A DNA stretch of 64,000 nt from Marinicauda salina (GCF_003122085.1 NZ_QEXV01000003.1:1-64000), one strand, 5' to 3'. Positions 46,052 through 55,055 are shown, counted from the first letter of the stretch. Notes: generated by a model from the sequence alone, not told the origin. Numbers and translations are program-made.

Positions 46052-47326
46052 CTAATCCTCACTTTCTTCATCCAGCCCGAGCGCGGCGATCCGGCGGGCG
46101 AGCGTGTTCCGGTTGAGCCCGAGGCGGTCGGCCGCCTCCCGACGCACGCCGCCCGTCGCAGCGAGCGCGGCGCGGATCATGCCGCGCTCGGCGGCCGCGC
46201 GGACGTGCTCGGCGATGTCCGTTTCGTCCGCTTCCAGCAGGTTCGCGGCATAGCGCATGGCGGCCGTCTCGATCGCCTCGTCGGCCGCCGCCTCGCCGGG
46301 CGTCGCGATCGCCGCCTTCACCGCCTCCAGCGTCACCGCGCCCGGCCCGCCCTGCGCGGCGAGCCGCCGGGCCGCGCGCTCGAGCTCGCGCACTTCGCCC
46401 GGCCACACCCGCGATCGGAGGTATCGCTCCGCCGCCGCCTCGAGCTCGGGCGGGCGGCCGGCGCCGGCTTCGAAGAAGCGCCTGAACAGGAGCAGGACGT
46501 CGTCGCCGCGCTCGTGAAGCGGCGGCAGGTCGACATGACCGACGCCCAGGCGGTCCATCAGGTCGGGGCGCACCACCCTCCCCGCGTCGGGCGAGACAGT
46601 CGCGAGGATGCGCGGCCCCGCCCCGGACGCCTCGAGACGCTCGAGCAGCCGGGCCTGGGTCTTCGGGGTCCAGGCCTCGGCGCGGCGCAGCAGCACCGCA
46701 TCGTCGGCCCCGAGCCCTTCGAAGACGCCCGCGAAATCGTCGTCGAGCGCCGCCGGGCCGGCCTCGCGCAGCATCCCGTCCCGCTCGGACGCCGCGTAGA
46801 GCGCGCGCGCCGCCGCGGCCCGACCCGACCCGTCCGGACCGGAGAAGACCACCGGCTCGCGGCGCGGGGCCAGCCGGGCGATCGCGCGAAAGGCTTCCTG
46901 CATGGCCGGCGAACGGCCCGCGAGCATGGCGAACGGATCGGCGCCGGACCGTTTCGTCTCGCCGGCCGTACCGAGCGCGCGTTCCACCGCCGCGGCCAGG
47001 TCCTCGAGATCGAAGGGTTTCGGCAGGTACTCCACCGCCCCGCCCTGCTCGGCGCGGATCGCGGTGGCCGCCGTCGTCTGCGCGCTGATCACGATCACCG
47101 GCGCGTTCGGCCGGGCCGCCCTCACCTCCTGGAGGCGCTCAAGGAAATTCTCGCGGCCGAGCAGGACATCGGCGATGAGCAAATCCGCATCGCCGCGCGC
47201 CATGCGGTCGATGGCGGCGTCCGGCGACGCGGTCGCCCGCACCTCGTAGCCCGCCCGGGACAGGGCGCGCGATATCACGAGCCGCAGCGAGTCGTCGTCT
47301 TCCAGAAGCTGGATGCGCCGGCTCAT
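46052..47326 (-). CDS. ntrC: NtrC-like regulator with degenerate AAA+ domain
   Basis: The position after ntrB and the receiver (Asp53 in LLIADVLLG, Lys103 in LPKPF) identify NtrC. The central domain is badly eroded: Walker A reads GPDGSGRA (163-170), with Arg169 in place of the catalytic Lys. The Walker B DE is replaced by VLLRR near residue 213. The stretch between them is about 20 residues short, with no GAFTGA loop. The Fis HTH (VRREAADRLGLNRNTLARRI) is intact. NtrC proteins lacking GAFTGA are known (for example Rhodobacter and Caulobacter), but loss of the ATPase too is more extreme. It probably binds DNA and acts by a sigma-70 mechanism. The 424-residue length is short. Confidence 0.9.
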   Translation of the reverse strand: MSRRIQLLEDDDSLRLVISRALSRAGYEVRATASPDAAIDRMARGDADLLIADVLLGRENFLERLQEVRAARPNAPVIVISAQTTAATAIRAEQGGAVEYLPKPFDLEDLAAAVERALGTAGETKRSGADPFAMLAGRSPAMQEAFRAIARLAPRREPVVFSGPDGSGRAAAARALYAASERDGMLREAGPAALDDDFAGVFEGLGADDAVLLRRAEAWTPKTQARLLERLEASGAGPRILATVSPDAGRVVRPDLMDRLGVGHVDLPPLHERGDDVLLLFRRFFEAGAGRPPELEAAAERYLRSRVWPGEVRELERAARRLAAQGGPGAVTLEAVKAAIATPGEAAADEAIETAAMRYAANLLEADETDIAEHVRAAAERGMIRAALAATGGVRREAADRLGLNRNTLARRIAALGLDEESED

Positions 47327-48372
47327 CGTCCCGAAGCGTCCTCGCGCAGGTAGAGATGGAACACGGTGCGGCCCGGGCGGCTCTCGTACTCGACCCCGCC
47401 TTCGTGAAGTTCGGCGACGCGGGCGACGATCGCCAGGCCCAGCCCTTCGCCGGCCGGCTTGCCGGTCACGAACGGGTTGAAGACGGCGTCGCCGAGATCA
47501 TCCGGCACACCGGCGCCGTCGTCGAGCACCGCGATCTCGAGCCGCGCATCGGGCGGCGCGCCGGCCGGGGTCGCGCTGCGATAGCGCGTGACGATCTCGA
47601 CGGTCCCGCCGCCCGCGTCGGCGACGGACTCCGCGGCGTTGGTCAGCAGGTTCAGCAACGCCTGCAGCAACAGGTCCCGGTCGCCGAAGGCCGGCGGCAG
47701 CGAAGGATCGAAGCGCTCGACGAAGCTGACGACCTCCCCCGCAGCCATGGCCGCCGAGCCGCGCGCCTCGCGGGCGAGCTCGTTGAGATTGACCGGCCCG
47801 AACGGCGCCGGGGCGATGTCGCCGACGGCGCTCCAGCGATCGGCTATGCGCCGGGCGCGATCGAGTTCGCCAACGATCACCTCGGCGAGTTCGCGCGTCT
47901 CGACGTCGTCGCTCGACGCGATCAGCTGGGCGGCGCCGCGCGCTCCGGCGATCGGGTTCTTGAGTTCGTGCGACAGCATCCGGCCGAATCCCGCCGCGGC
48001 GCTGGCGGCCCGGTCGCCGCGCGCGCTGACGCCCGCCTCCGGCCAGAGACGGAGGCCGACCACCGCGCCCTCGCCCTCCGGCGCGGCGTCGATCGCAGCC
48101 CGACGCGGCCCGTCGGCGGTCTCGATCGTCACGTCATGGCCCAGCACCTCGCGCCCCTCGGCGATCGCGCGTTCGGCGAGACGCCAGGCGGCCTCGCCCG
48201 CCGCCCCGGCGTCGACCAGCGCATGGCCCTCCAGGCGCGCGCGCGAGCGCTCGAGAACGGTCTCGGCGGCGGGATTGGCGAACAGGATGCGGCCCCGGGC
48301 ATCGATGAGCACGAGCGCCGTCGCCGCGGCTTGGGCGGCCCTTTCCGCCGGATCGCGCCCGGCCTCGCTCAC
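47323..48372 (-). CDS. ntrB: Nitrogen sensor kinase NtrB
   Basis: This 349-residue cytoplasmic kinase has an N-terminal PAS domain (ALVLIDARGRILFANPAAE), HisKA with the phospho-His in MLSHELKNPIAGARG, and HATPase motifs (LLNLLTNAAESV, VLDDGAGVP, GEGLGLAIV). GTG 48372 overlaps the dusB stop by 4 bp, and the stop overlaps the ntrC start by 4 bp, so dusB-ntrB-ntrC are coupled. Sequence upstream in the frame lies inside dusB and is not NtrB. It would respond to PII, as is standard for NtrB. Confidence 0.94.
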   Translation of the reverse strand: MSEAGRDPAERAAQAAATALVLIDARGRILFANPAAETVLERSRARLEGHALVDAGAAGEAAWRLAERAIAEGREVLGHDVTIETADGPRRAAIDAAPEGEGAVVGLRLWPEAGVSARGDRAASAAAGFGRMLSHELKNPIAGARGAAQLIASSDDVETRELAEVIVGELDRARRIADRWSAVGDIAPAPFGPVNLNELAREARGSAAMAAGEVVSFVERFDPSLPPAFGDRDLLLQALLNLLTNAAESVADAGGGTVEIVTRYRSATPAGAPPDARLEIAVLDDGAGVPDDLGDAVFNPFVTGKPAGEGLGLAIVARVAELHEGGVEYESRPGRTVFHLYLREDASGR

Positions 48373-49397
48373 GCCGCGCGCCGGACGGTCCGCCCTTCGG
48401 CGAAGGCGATCAGCCCGGCCTGCGCCTCGGCGACCGCGCCGCTGCGGCAGAGCCGCCCGCGCCAGTCCTTGCGCGCGTCCGGGTCGGGTTCGGCCCAGTC
48501 GACGAAGGAGGCGAAATGCTTGCGCATGCAGCGCACGCCCAGCTCCGCGCCGTACAGGGTCGCGGCGTCCTCGACCGCCTCGGCGAGCGACGCCGCGCCG
48601 ACGGCGGGATCGGGCTCCTCGAGCGCGCCGCCCGTTATCAGTGCGCGTCCGATCGCGCCGGGCAGCCACGGCCGGCCCTGGCTCGCGCGGCCGACCATCA
48701 CCGCGTCGGCGCCCGATTTCGCCAGCGCGGCGCGGGCGTCGTCGGCGTCAGCGATGTCGCCGTTGACGATGACCGGGACATCGACGGCGGCCTTCACTGC
48801 GGCGACGGCGGCCCAGTCGGCCGCGCCCTTGTAGAATTGCTGGCGCGTGCGGCCGTGCACGGTGATCAGGCGCACGCCGGCGTCGACGGCCCGCTTGGCC
48901 AGCTCCGGGGCGTTGAGACTGTCATGGTCCCAGCCAAGCCGCATCTTGAGCGTCACCGGCAGATCGACGGCGTTCACCGTCGCCTCGACCAGCGTCATCG
49001 CGTGGTCGAGATCGCGCATCAGCGCCGAGCCCGACAGCCCGCGCGTCACCTGGCGGGCCGGGCAGCCCATGTTGATGTCGATGATCTCCGCGCCGGCGTC
49101 GGCGGCGATGCGCGCGCCGACATCCATCCATTTCGCCTCGCGGCCGGCGAGCTGGATCACGCGCGGCGCGACATCGGCGTCGCCGGCCATGCGGCGGGCG
49201 ACGTCCGCGCGGCCCTGGGCGAGCGTTTCGCAGGCGACCATCTCGGAAACGACCATGCCCGCGCCGAAGCGCCGCGCCTGCTTGCGGAACGGGTAGTCCG
49301 TAACCCCCGACATCGGCGCGAGCACGGCCGGTGCGTCCACGACGACGTCGCCGATCGAGAAGGCTCCGGGCCGGGCGGGTGGCGGCGCGTTGCTCAT
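48369..49397 (-). CDS. dusB: tRNA-dihydrouridine synthase DusB
   Basis: This flavin enzyme reduces uridine in the tRNA D-loop. The 342-residue protein has LAPMSGVTDYPFR at the N-terminus, the catalytic-Cys region NMGCPARQVTRGLSGSALM, the substrate region LITVHGRTRQQFYKG, and the FMN-phosphate region GDIADADDARAAL with VMVGRASQGRPW. It was historically called nifR3 because of its place in front of ntrB-ntrC, as here. Confidence 0.97.
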   Translation of the reverse strand: MSNAPPPARPGAFSIGDVVVDAPAVLAPMSGVTDYPFRKQARRFGAGMVVSEMVACETLAQGRADVARRMAGDADVAPRVIQLAGREAKWMDVGARIAADAGAEIIDINMGCPARQVTRGLSGSALMRDLDHAMTLVEATVNAVDLPVTLKMRLGWDHDSLNAPELAKRAVDAGVRLITVHGRTRQQFYKGAADWAAVAAVKAAVDVPVIVNGDIADADDARAALAKSGADAVMVGRASQGRPWLPGAIGRALITGGALEEPDPAVGAASLAEAVEDAATLYGAELGVRCMRKHFASFVDWAEPDPDARKDWRGRLCRSGAVAEAQAGLIAFAEGRTVRRAA

Positions 49398-49483
49398 GGG
49401 CGGGGAGATACCGCGTCTGGACGCCCGCTTCCAGACGCCGTAACGCTTGGCGCTCTCGGAACCGAGCGAGGACGCACGCGATC

Positions 49484-50629
49484 ATGGGCTTCAGCGCCTG
49501 CATCGTCGCCGCCGGACGCGGCGAGCGCGCCGGGGGCGGAACGCCCAAGCAATACCGCGCGCTCGGCGCCAAGCCCCTTCTGGCCTGGTCGCTCGAGGCC
49601 TTCGCCGCGCATCCCGGCTGCGCGGAGGTCGTCGTCGCCGTCGCGCCCGGCGACGCCGAGCGCGTCGCAGGCATCGCCGCCGGCCTCGAAAGACCGGTTC
49701 GAACGGTCGAGGGCGGCGCGACGCGGACCGCGTCGGTCGCGGCGTGCGTCGACACGGCGACGGCCGACGCCGTCCTCATCCACGACGCGGCCCGGCCTTT
49801 CCTGTCGGCGCGGCTCATCGACCGGCTTCTCGCAGCGCTCGAGACCGCACCGGGCGCCGCACCCGCCCTGCCCGTCGCCGACGCGCTGGCGCGCCGGGAT
49901 GATCAGGGCGTCGAACCCGTCAGCCGCGAGGGGCTGGTGCGGATCCAGACCCCCCAGGCTTTCCGGACCGAGGCGATCCGGGCGGCCTTCGCCGCGGCCG
50001 GTCCCGACGCGGCGTTTCCCGACGAGGTCTCGCTGGCGCGCGCGCATGGCCTCGACGTGACGCTCGTCGACGGCGAGGAAGACAATTTCAAGATCACCTG
50101 GCCGGAGGACTTCATGCGCGCCGAGAAGTTGTTGCCGCAAGGCGCAGGTGGAACCCCTGTTACGGGTTTCGGCTATGACGTCCATCGCCTGGCCGCGGGC
50201 GACGGCGTCACCCTGTGCGGCGTGCGCATCGACTGCCCGTTCCGCCTCGTCGGGCACTCGGACGCGGACGCCGGGCTTCACGCCGTCACCGACGCCGTGC
50301 TCGGCGCGGCCGGACGCGGCGATATCGGTGAACACTTCCCGCCTTCGGACGCGCGCTGGAAGGATGCGCCGTCCGACCGCTTCCTCCGCCATGCGCTCGA
50401 CCTGGCCGCCGAGGCCGGCGTTTCGATCGTCCATGCCGACGTGACCCTGATCTGCGAGCGGCCGAAGATCGGGCCGCACCGCACGGCCATGCGCGCCCGG
50501 CTCGCCGAACTCCTCGGGCTCCCGGAGGCGCGGGTGAACGTCAAGGCGACGACGACCGAGGGCCTCGGCTTCACCGGCCGCGGCGAAGGCCTCGCCGCCC
50601 AGGCCGTCGTCACGGGGATCGCCAGATGA
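49484..50629 (+). CDS. ispDF: Bifunctional IspD/IspF (MEP pathway)
   Basis: It fuses MEP cytidylyltransferase (IspD, residues ~1-225) and MECDP synthase (IspF, ~230-381), two non-consecutive steps of isoprenoid synthesis. IspD shows AAGRGERAGGGTPKQY, LIHDAARPF and IQTPQAF. IspF shows GFGYDVHRL (zinc Asp and His), GHSDADAGLHA, GDIGEHFPP and KATTTEGLGFTGRGEG. The fusion is typical of alpha- and epsilonproteobacteria. ATG 49484 gives the conserved GFSACIVAAGRGER start. It is divergent from dusB. Confidence 0.98.
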   Translation: MGFSACIVAAGRGERAGGGTPKQYRALGAKPLLAWSLEAFAAHPGCAEVVVAVAPGDAERVAGIAAGLERPVRTVEGGATRTASVAACVDTATADAVLIHDAARPFLSARLIDRLLAALETAPGAAPALPVADALARRDDQGVEPVSREGLVRIQTPQAFRTEAIRAAFAAAGPDAAFPDEVSLARAHGLDVTLVDGEEDNFKITWPEDFMRAEKLLPQGAGGTPVTGFGYDVHRLAAGDGVTLCGVRIDCPFRLVGHSDADAGLHAVTDAVLGAAGRGDIGEHFPPSDARWKDAPSDRFLRHALDLAAEAGVSIVHADVTLICERPKIGPHRTAMRARLAELLGLPEARVNVKATTTEGLGFTGRGEGLAAQAVVTGIAR

Positions 50630-51129
50630 GCGCCCGCTTCTCGCCCGTCCGCGTGCGCGCGCGCGCTCTCGTGGAAGCCGCGACGGCGCGCGGGGTCATG
50701 CTCGCCACCGCGGAAAGCTGCACGGGCGGGCTGGTCGGCGCGGCGCTTACGGAGATCGCCGGCTCGTCGGCGGTGTTCGAGCGCGGCTTCGTGACCTATT
50801 CGAACGCGGCCAAGACCGAGATGCTGGGCGTTCCGGCCGGGACGATCGAACGCTGCGGCGCCGTCTCGCGCGAAACCGCGGCCGCCATGGCGTCTGGCGC
50901 GCTGGCGCGTTCCCGCGCCCAGATCGCCGTATCGATCACCGGGATCGCCGGGCCGGGCGGCGGCGCGCCGGGCAAGCCGGTCGGGCTCGTCTGGTTCGGG
51001 CTGGCGGCGACGCGCGGCGCGAACCTCACCGTGGCGCGCTGTTTCGGCGATGTCGGCCGGGAACGGGTCCGCGAGCTGTCGGTGCTCGAGGCGCTGCGCC
51101 TGCTCTCAGCGGGCGTCGAGCGCTTCTAG
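50626..51129 (+). CDS. CinA C-terminal-type nicotinamide-nucleotide amidase
   Basis: This 167-residue protein corresponds to the amidase half of CinA/PncC, which converts NMN to nicotinate mononucleotide. It has the blocks ATAESCTGGLVGAALTEIAGSS, in two parts, YSNAAKTEMLGVP, VSRETAAAMASGAL and SITGIAGPGGG. The MoaB-like N-terminal domain is absent, as in stand-alone PncC. It overlaps the ispDF stop by 4 bp and is thus translationally coupled. Its end overlaps the convergent COQ10/RatA gene by 24 bp. Confidence 0.94.
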   Translation: MSARFSPVRVRARALVEAATARGVMLATAESCTGGLVGAALTEIAGSSAVFERGFVTYSNAAKTEMLGVPAGTIERCGAVSRETAAAMASGALARSRAQIAVSITGIAGPGGGAPGKPVGLVWFGLAATRGANLTVARCFGDVGRERVRELSVLEALRLLSAGVERF

Positions 51130-51612
51130 CTCAGCGTCCAGGTCGAGCGTCTCTTCGCCCACCATTGGATAGCGCTTCTCCGCCTCCTCGCCGAAGGCGC
51201 GGATGAGATAGCGCACCGCCCGGCCGCGGCTGGTGTCGACCAGCGTCTGCAGCAGCGGATTGCGGAAGGCGTAGCGAATCCAGAAATCGACCAGCGTCGA
51301 ACCGTCGGACAGCTCGTGAAACCGCCAGCGATTGGCGAGATCGTGGAACGGCCCGTGAAGATATTTCACGTCGATGCGCCGGTTCGGCCGGTCGAGATGG
51401 ACGCGCGTCGAAAAGCGTTCGCGGACGAAGCGGAAGCGCACGCGCGCCTCGGCGTCGAGATCGCCGACGCCGTTCTCGACATGGTCGCGCGTAACCCGCA
51501 TCGCGCTGATGAGGTGGATGAAATCGGGATAGGCGCGCACGTCGGCGACGAGATCGAAGAGATCGTCAGGCCGAAAGCGCAGCCTGAGGCGTTCCTCGTA
51601 CTCGGCCGACAC
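51106..51612 (-). CDS. COQ10/RatA-like START-domain protein
   Basis: The 168-residue protein matches the polyketide-cyclase/START fold of Coq10/RatA: DLFDLVADVRAYPDFIH, FSTRVHLDRPNRRIDV, GPFHDLANRWRFHE and VDFWIRYAFRNPLLQTL. In mitochondria and relatives Coq10 binds ubiquinone; RatA in enterobacteria was linked to ribosomes. The bacterial role is unsettled. GTG 51612 is the start that does not run into lipA, whose stop lies 6 bp away, so the two are probably an operon. An acidic tail of ~15 residues follows the domain. Confidence 0.93.
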   Translation of the reverse strand: MSAEYEERLRLRFRPDDLFDLVADVRAYPDFIHLISAMRVTRDHVENGVGDLDAEARVRFRFVRERFSTRVHLDRPNRRIDVKYLHGPFHDLANRWRFHELSDGSTLVDFWIRYAFRNPLLQTLVDTSRGRAVRYLIRAFGEEAEKRYPMVGEETLDLDAELEALDAR

Positions 51613-51617
51613 CGGCG

Positions 51618-52586
51618 CTAGACCCGCCGGCCCGCCTTGAGCGCCGCCTCGCGCGCCTCGCGCAGGCGGACGAAATCGTCGCCGGCGTGATAGCTCGAGC
51701 GCGTCAGCGGAGTCGCCGAGACCATCAGGAAGCCCTTGGCGCGCGCGATCGTCTCGTAACCCTTGAACTCTTCGGGCGTGACGTAGCGATCGATGGCGGC
51801 GTGCTTGCGCGTCGGCTGCAGGTACTGGCCGATTGTGAGGAAGTCGACGCCGGCCGAACGCATGTCGTCCATGACCTGCATCACCTCCTCCTTGGTCTCG
51901 CCGAGCCCGACCATGATGCCGGACTTGGTGAACTGGGAGGGGGCGCGCTCCTTCACGCGCTCCAGCAGACGCAGCGAGTGGTAATAGCGCGCGCCGGGCC
52001 GGATCGAGAGATAGAGCCGCGGCACCGTCTCGAGATTGTGGTTGAAGACGTCGGCCTTGGCGTCGATGACGATCTCGGCCGCGCCCGGCTTCCTGAGGAA
52101 GTCCGGGGTCAGGATCTCGATCGTCGTGCCCGGCGCGTGCTCGCGAATGGCGCGGATCGTCTCGGCGAAGTGCTCGCCCCCGCCGTCGGAGAGGTCGTCG
52201 CGATCGACCGAGGTGATGACGACGTGCTTGAGCTCCATCGCCGCGGTCGCCTCGGCGACCCGGCGCGGCTCGTCGTGGTCGAGCGCGTTGGGCAGGCCGG
52301 TCTTGACGTTGCAGAAGCTGCACGCCCGGGTGCAGGTGTCGCCCAGGATCATGAAGGTCGCGTGCTTCTGCGACCAGCACTCGCCGATATTCGGGCAGCC
52401 CGCCTCCTCGCAGACGGTGACGAGATTGTTCTCCTTCACCACCTTGCGCGTCTCGGCGAAGGTCCCGCCCGCGGGCGCCTTCACCCGGATCCAGTCCGGC
52501 TTGCGGAGCACCGGGGAGTCGGGGCGCTTCTGCTTCTCGGGATGGCGCGCCGCGCGCGCCGCGTTGGCGTCTATCAGGGTCGTCAT
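51618..52586 (-). CDS. lipA: Lipoyl synthase
   Basis: LipA inserts two sulfurs into octanoyl chains on lipoate-dependent enzymes such as the PdhC encoded nearby. Both [4Fe-4S] motifs are present: [12 protein letters not shown] (auxiliary cluster) and [13 protein letters not shown] (CxxxCxxC, radical SAM), plus the C-terminal [10 protein letters not shown] motif. It has 322 residues from ATG 52586; ATG 52598 and a further upstream ATG are possible. It precedes the COQ10-like gene by 6 bp. Confidence 0.97.
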   Translation of the reverse strand: MTTLIDANAARAARHPEKQKRPDSPVLRKPDWIRVKAPAGGTFAETRKVVKENNLVTVCEEAGCPNIGECWSQKHATFMILGDTCTRACSFCNVKTGLPNALDHDEPRRVAEATAAMELKHVVITSVDRDDLSDGGGEHFAETIRAIREHAPGTTIEILTPDFLRKPGAAEIVIDAKADVFNHNLETVPRLYLSIRPGARYYHSLRLLERVKERAPSQFTKSGIMVGLGETKEEVMQVMDDMRSAGVDFLTIGQYLQPTRKHAAIDRYVTPEEFKGYETIARAKGFLMVSATPLTRSSYHAGDDFVRLREAREAALKAGRRV

Positions 52587-52663
52587 GGCGCGGAACATGG
52601 ACCGCGCCGCCCCGCGGTTCAAGGCGCGGACGCGCCGGAATCATCGGCCGTGACGCGACCGCG

Positions 52664-52701
52664 AAAAAAGACCCGGCGCGGCGCTCGGGCCGGCCGGGTC
52701 T
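52664..52701 (-). terminator. Rho-independent terminator of the beta-solenoid operon
   Basis: Read on the minus strand, AGACCCGGC pairs with GCCGGGTCT around a GC-rich loop, and six T bases follow. It lies 47 bp past the stop of the polytopic beta-solenoid gene at 52748. Confidence 0.8.
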
Positions 52702-52747
52702 GCAGCAGTCTTCGGCGTCGTCGGTGCGACGCCGCGGGGGAACGGTC

Positions 52748-54004
52748 TCAGGCGGCGGGTTCGGAGGCCGCCTCCTCGGGCAGCTGCCGGGAGAAAATGG
52801 CCATCGACCAGGCGCCGAACCCGATGCACAGGACGACCAGGCTCACGATCCAGCCGAGCACGGGCACGGCGCCCAGAGCGGCCAGCGCGAGCAGGACCAG
52901 CGCGAGTGACCCGGTCCGAAGACCCAGCCCGGCGCGTTCGCCCGAACGGTTGAAGATCATGTCGCCGATGGCGACCCCGCCGAAAGCGAACGCCAGGAAC
53001 AGGATCACCGGGAAGGCGAACAGCACCACGAGCGCCAGCGGTATGCCGATCACCGTGGCGAGCAGCAGCACGGCGAGCGTCAGCACCAGAACCGGCGACA
53101 CCGCGAACACCACCAGGCCGAGCAGTCCCGAAATCCACGGCCGCTTGCGGAACGCCATGGCGACCGCGGCGACCGATTTCGGCGCCATGAGCGAGGCCAG
53201 CAGCCCCAGCACGAAGGCGCTGGCGGCGAAGGCGCCCCCGAACGCCCAGCTCGGCGGACCGAAGTCGAGATCGAAATTGACGCCCTCGAACTCGCCGATC
53301 TGGTGCTCGTCCCATTCGGCGAACTCGTAGGTGACCTCGCCGGCGATCTCCGCGCCCTCGGCGATTTCGGGCTCGTTCGGACCGCGCACCTCGATCGGGC
53401 CGCTGATCCGCGCGCCGTCCTCGAAGGTGACGTTGCGGGCGCGGATCTCGAGCGGGCCGTCAATCTCGCCGTGAATGCGAAGATCGCGCGCGCGCGCCTC
53501 GAGCGAGCCGCCGATGCGACCGAGAAGCTGGACTTCGCGGGCGGCGAACTCGGCGTCGCCGGCGATCTCCGCGCCCTCCTCGAGCGTGATGAGCGCGCCG
53601 GCGGCTTCGACGCTCCCGCCGATCCGGCCGGTGAAGGTCACGTTCGCGCCGGCTGCGTCGACATCGCCGTCGACGTCGGATCCGATCAGCAGGTCCGCGC
53701 CGGCGAGATCCACATCGCCGCCGACGAGACCGTTGAGCGTCACGTCGGCGCCCACGATCGAAACGTCGCCGCCGATATCGGCGTCGATCGAGACGTCGCC
53801 CGCGATGCCGCGGACGTCGCCGCCGACGCGGCCGTCGAGCGTGACGTCGCCGGCGAGGAAGCGGATATCGTCATCCTCGTCGAGGCTGAGATTGAGATCC
53901 CCGCCCAGATACTGGGCCTGGGCTCCGGCGCCCGCCGCCAGCGCAAGCAGCGCGCCGAAGAGGAGTGACTTGAGATTATTCATGGGCCTGACCGTCCTGT
54001 TCAT
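52748..54004 (-). CDS. Exported bactofilin-like beta-solenoid with C-terminal membrane domain
   Basis: This 418-residue protein starts with a signal sequence (LLFGALLALAAGAGAQA). About 200 residues follow in a regular repeat of GGDV / GADV / VGG units spaced 8-12 residues, the pattern of a right-handed beta-solenoid like bactofilins. The C-terminal third has about four to five membrane helices. A solenoid that is exported and then anchored by helices differs from classical cytoplasmic bactofilins. ATG 54004 has GGGAG upstream, overlapping the end of the previous gene; ATG 53983 is an alternative. It lies 6 bp after the lipoprotein gene, with a terminator downstream. Confidence 0.88.
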   Translation of the reverse strand: MNRTVRPMNNLKSLLFGALLALAAGAGAQAQYLGGDLNLSLDEDDDIRFLAGDVTLDGRVGGDVRGIAGDVSIDADIGGDVSIVGADVTLNGLVGGDVDLAGADLLIGSDVDGDVDAAGANVTFTGRIGGSVEAAGALITLEEGAEIAGDAEFAAREVQLLGRIGGSLEARARDLRIHGEIDGPLEIRARNVTFEDGARISGPIEVRGPNEPEIAEGAEIAGEVTYEFAEWDEHQIGEFEGVNFDLDFGPPSWAFGGAFAASAFVLGLLASLMAPKSVAAVAMAFRKRPWISGLLGLVVFAVSPVLVLTLAVLLLATVIGIPLALVVLFAFPVILFLAFAFGGVAIGDMIFNRSGERAGLGLRTGSLALVLLALAALGAVPVLGWIVSLVVLCIGFGAWSMAIFSRQLPEEAASEPAA

Positions 54005-54010
54005 CTCGCT

Positions 54011-54865
54011 CTACTCCCGCTCGCATTCGCGGCCCTCGCGGGCCGTGAAGCTCACCTCGGGCGCGTCGGCGCCGGCTTCGATCGTCGCCGGTTCGTCGGC
54101 CGTCACGGCGAGCGCGCCGGTCACCGTCCCCGAGATCACGACCCGACGGGCGCAGATTTCGCCGCCGGCCGTGCGCCCGGAGATGACGACCAGGCCGTCC
54201 TCGCGGTCATGGGGGCGCCGGCCCGGATCGGCGTAGATCTCGAGCGGCCCCTCGACGATGCCGGCGATGCGCGCCGTGCGCGCCGCGGCGTCGAGCCGGC
54301 CGCTGATCAGCCCGTCGACGTCAAGCTCGGCGGCGTTGACGCGCACGTCGCCGCTGGCCTGGAAGCCGTCTTCGAGAACGAGGTCGGCGGCGTTGACGCG
54401 CACATCGGAGAACACGCCCGACAGGCGCGCATCAGCCACGTTGGCGCGGAAGCCCCCGCCGACCGATCCATCGAAGCGCAGATCGGCGGCGTTGACCTCG
54501 AAGGCGCCGCCGACCGGCCCGCTCCAGCGCATGTCGGCGACGTTCATGTCGACGTCTTCGGCGACCTCGCCGTCGAACACGACGTCGGCGGCGGCGCCCT
54601 CGAGCGAACCGAGGCTGAGATCCTCGCCGCGGAAGTCCGCGCCGGCGACGCTCAGCCGCCCGCCGACACGGCCCGACAGGCTGACATCGGCGCCGGCGAC
54701 TCGAAAGTCGCCGTCCTCGTCGAGCGTCGCGCTGACATCGCCGCCGATCAGGTTCTGCTTGCCCTTGGAGGCGTAGGCCGCCCCGCTCGTATCGACATAG
54801 ATGCATCCGCCGAGCGCCAGCGCCATCGCGCCGGCCGCCGCCGTGGTGAGAAGGAGTCGCGTCAT
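54011..54865 (-). CDS. Beta-solenoid lipoprotein
   Basis: This 284-residue protein has a lipoprotein signal ending LGGC and a repeated mature domain with units such as VAGADVSLSGRVGG, VNAADLRFDGSVGG and VNAAELDVDGLISG, spaced about 20 residues. That pattern predicts a beta-solenoid. A C-terminal domain with two conserved Cys (GGEICARR and the terminal REGRECE) resembles that of the 55056 gene, which also ends in Cys-containing tails. ATG 54865 follows GGGAG at seven bases. Three operator-like dyads lie 33 bp upstream. It is the first gene of an operon with the next beta-solenoid gene. Confidence 0.87.
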   Translation of the reverse strand: MTRLLLTTAAAGAMALALGGCIYVDTSGAAYASKGKQNLIGGDVSATLDEDGDFRVAGADVSLSGRVGGRLSVAGADFRGEDLSLGSLEGAAADVVFDGEVAEDVDMNVADMRWSGPVGGAFEVNAADLRFDGSVGGGFRANVADARLSGVFSDVRVNAADLVLEDGFQASGDVRVNAAELDVDGLISGRLDAAARTARIAGIVEGPLEIYADPGRRPHDREDGLVVISGRTAGGEICARRVVISGTVTGALAVTADEPATIEAGADAPEVSFTAREGRECERE

Positions 54866-54897
54866 CGAGCCGCTCCCGTATTGTTTTCGACCAACCA

Positions 54898-54956
54898 TAT
54901 CGAAACTCGATAACATATCGAAACTCGATAACAAAGGTTTTTTTCGAAAAACGATA
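54898..54956. promoter_or_regulatory. Three operator-like dyads upstream of the beta-solenoid operon
   Basis: TATCGAAACTCGATA occurs twice in tandem (54898-54912 and 54916-54930) inside an exact 18-bp direct repeat. A third, imperfect copy, TTTCGAAAAACGATA, is at 54942-54956. Each is a TATCGA / TCGATA dyad with a three-base centre. The block is AT-rich in a very GC-rich genome and 33 bp from the start codon, suggesting a dimeric repressor or activator site. Confidence 0.65.
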
Positions 54957-54997
54957 AATTTCTGCAGATGGGGGCCGGGATGGCGGGTCCCGAATGA

Positions 54998-55029
54998 CGA
55001 GAGGCGGCCCCGCCGGGGACCGCCTCTCG
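54998..55029. terminator. Strong hairpin downstream of the first beta-solenoid gene
   Basis: CGAGAGGCGG and CCGCCTCTCG pair, with a further CCCC/GGGG inner stem. It lies 26 bp past the stop of the 55056 gene. No T-tract follows on either strand, so termination is only likely. Confidence 0.45.
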
Positions 55030-55055
55030 CCTAAGGAATTCGAGGGTCGGGCCGT

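Noticed and set aside
47356-48834. Long plus-strand open frames over ntrB and dusB
   Set aside because: Both are antisense to conserved genes and show Arg/Ala-rich shadow composition.
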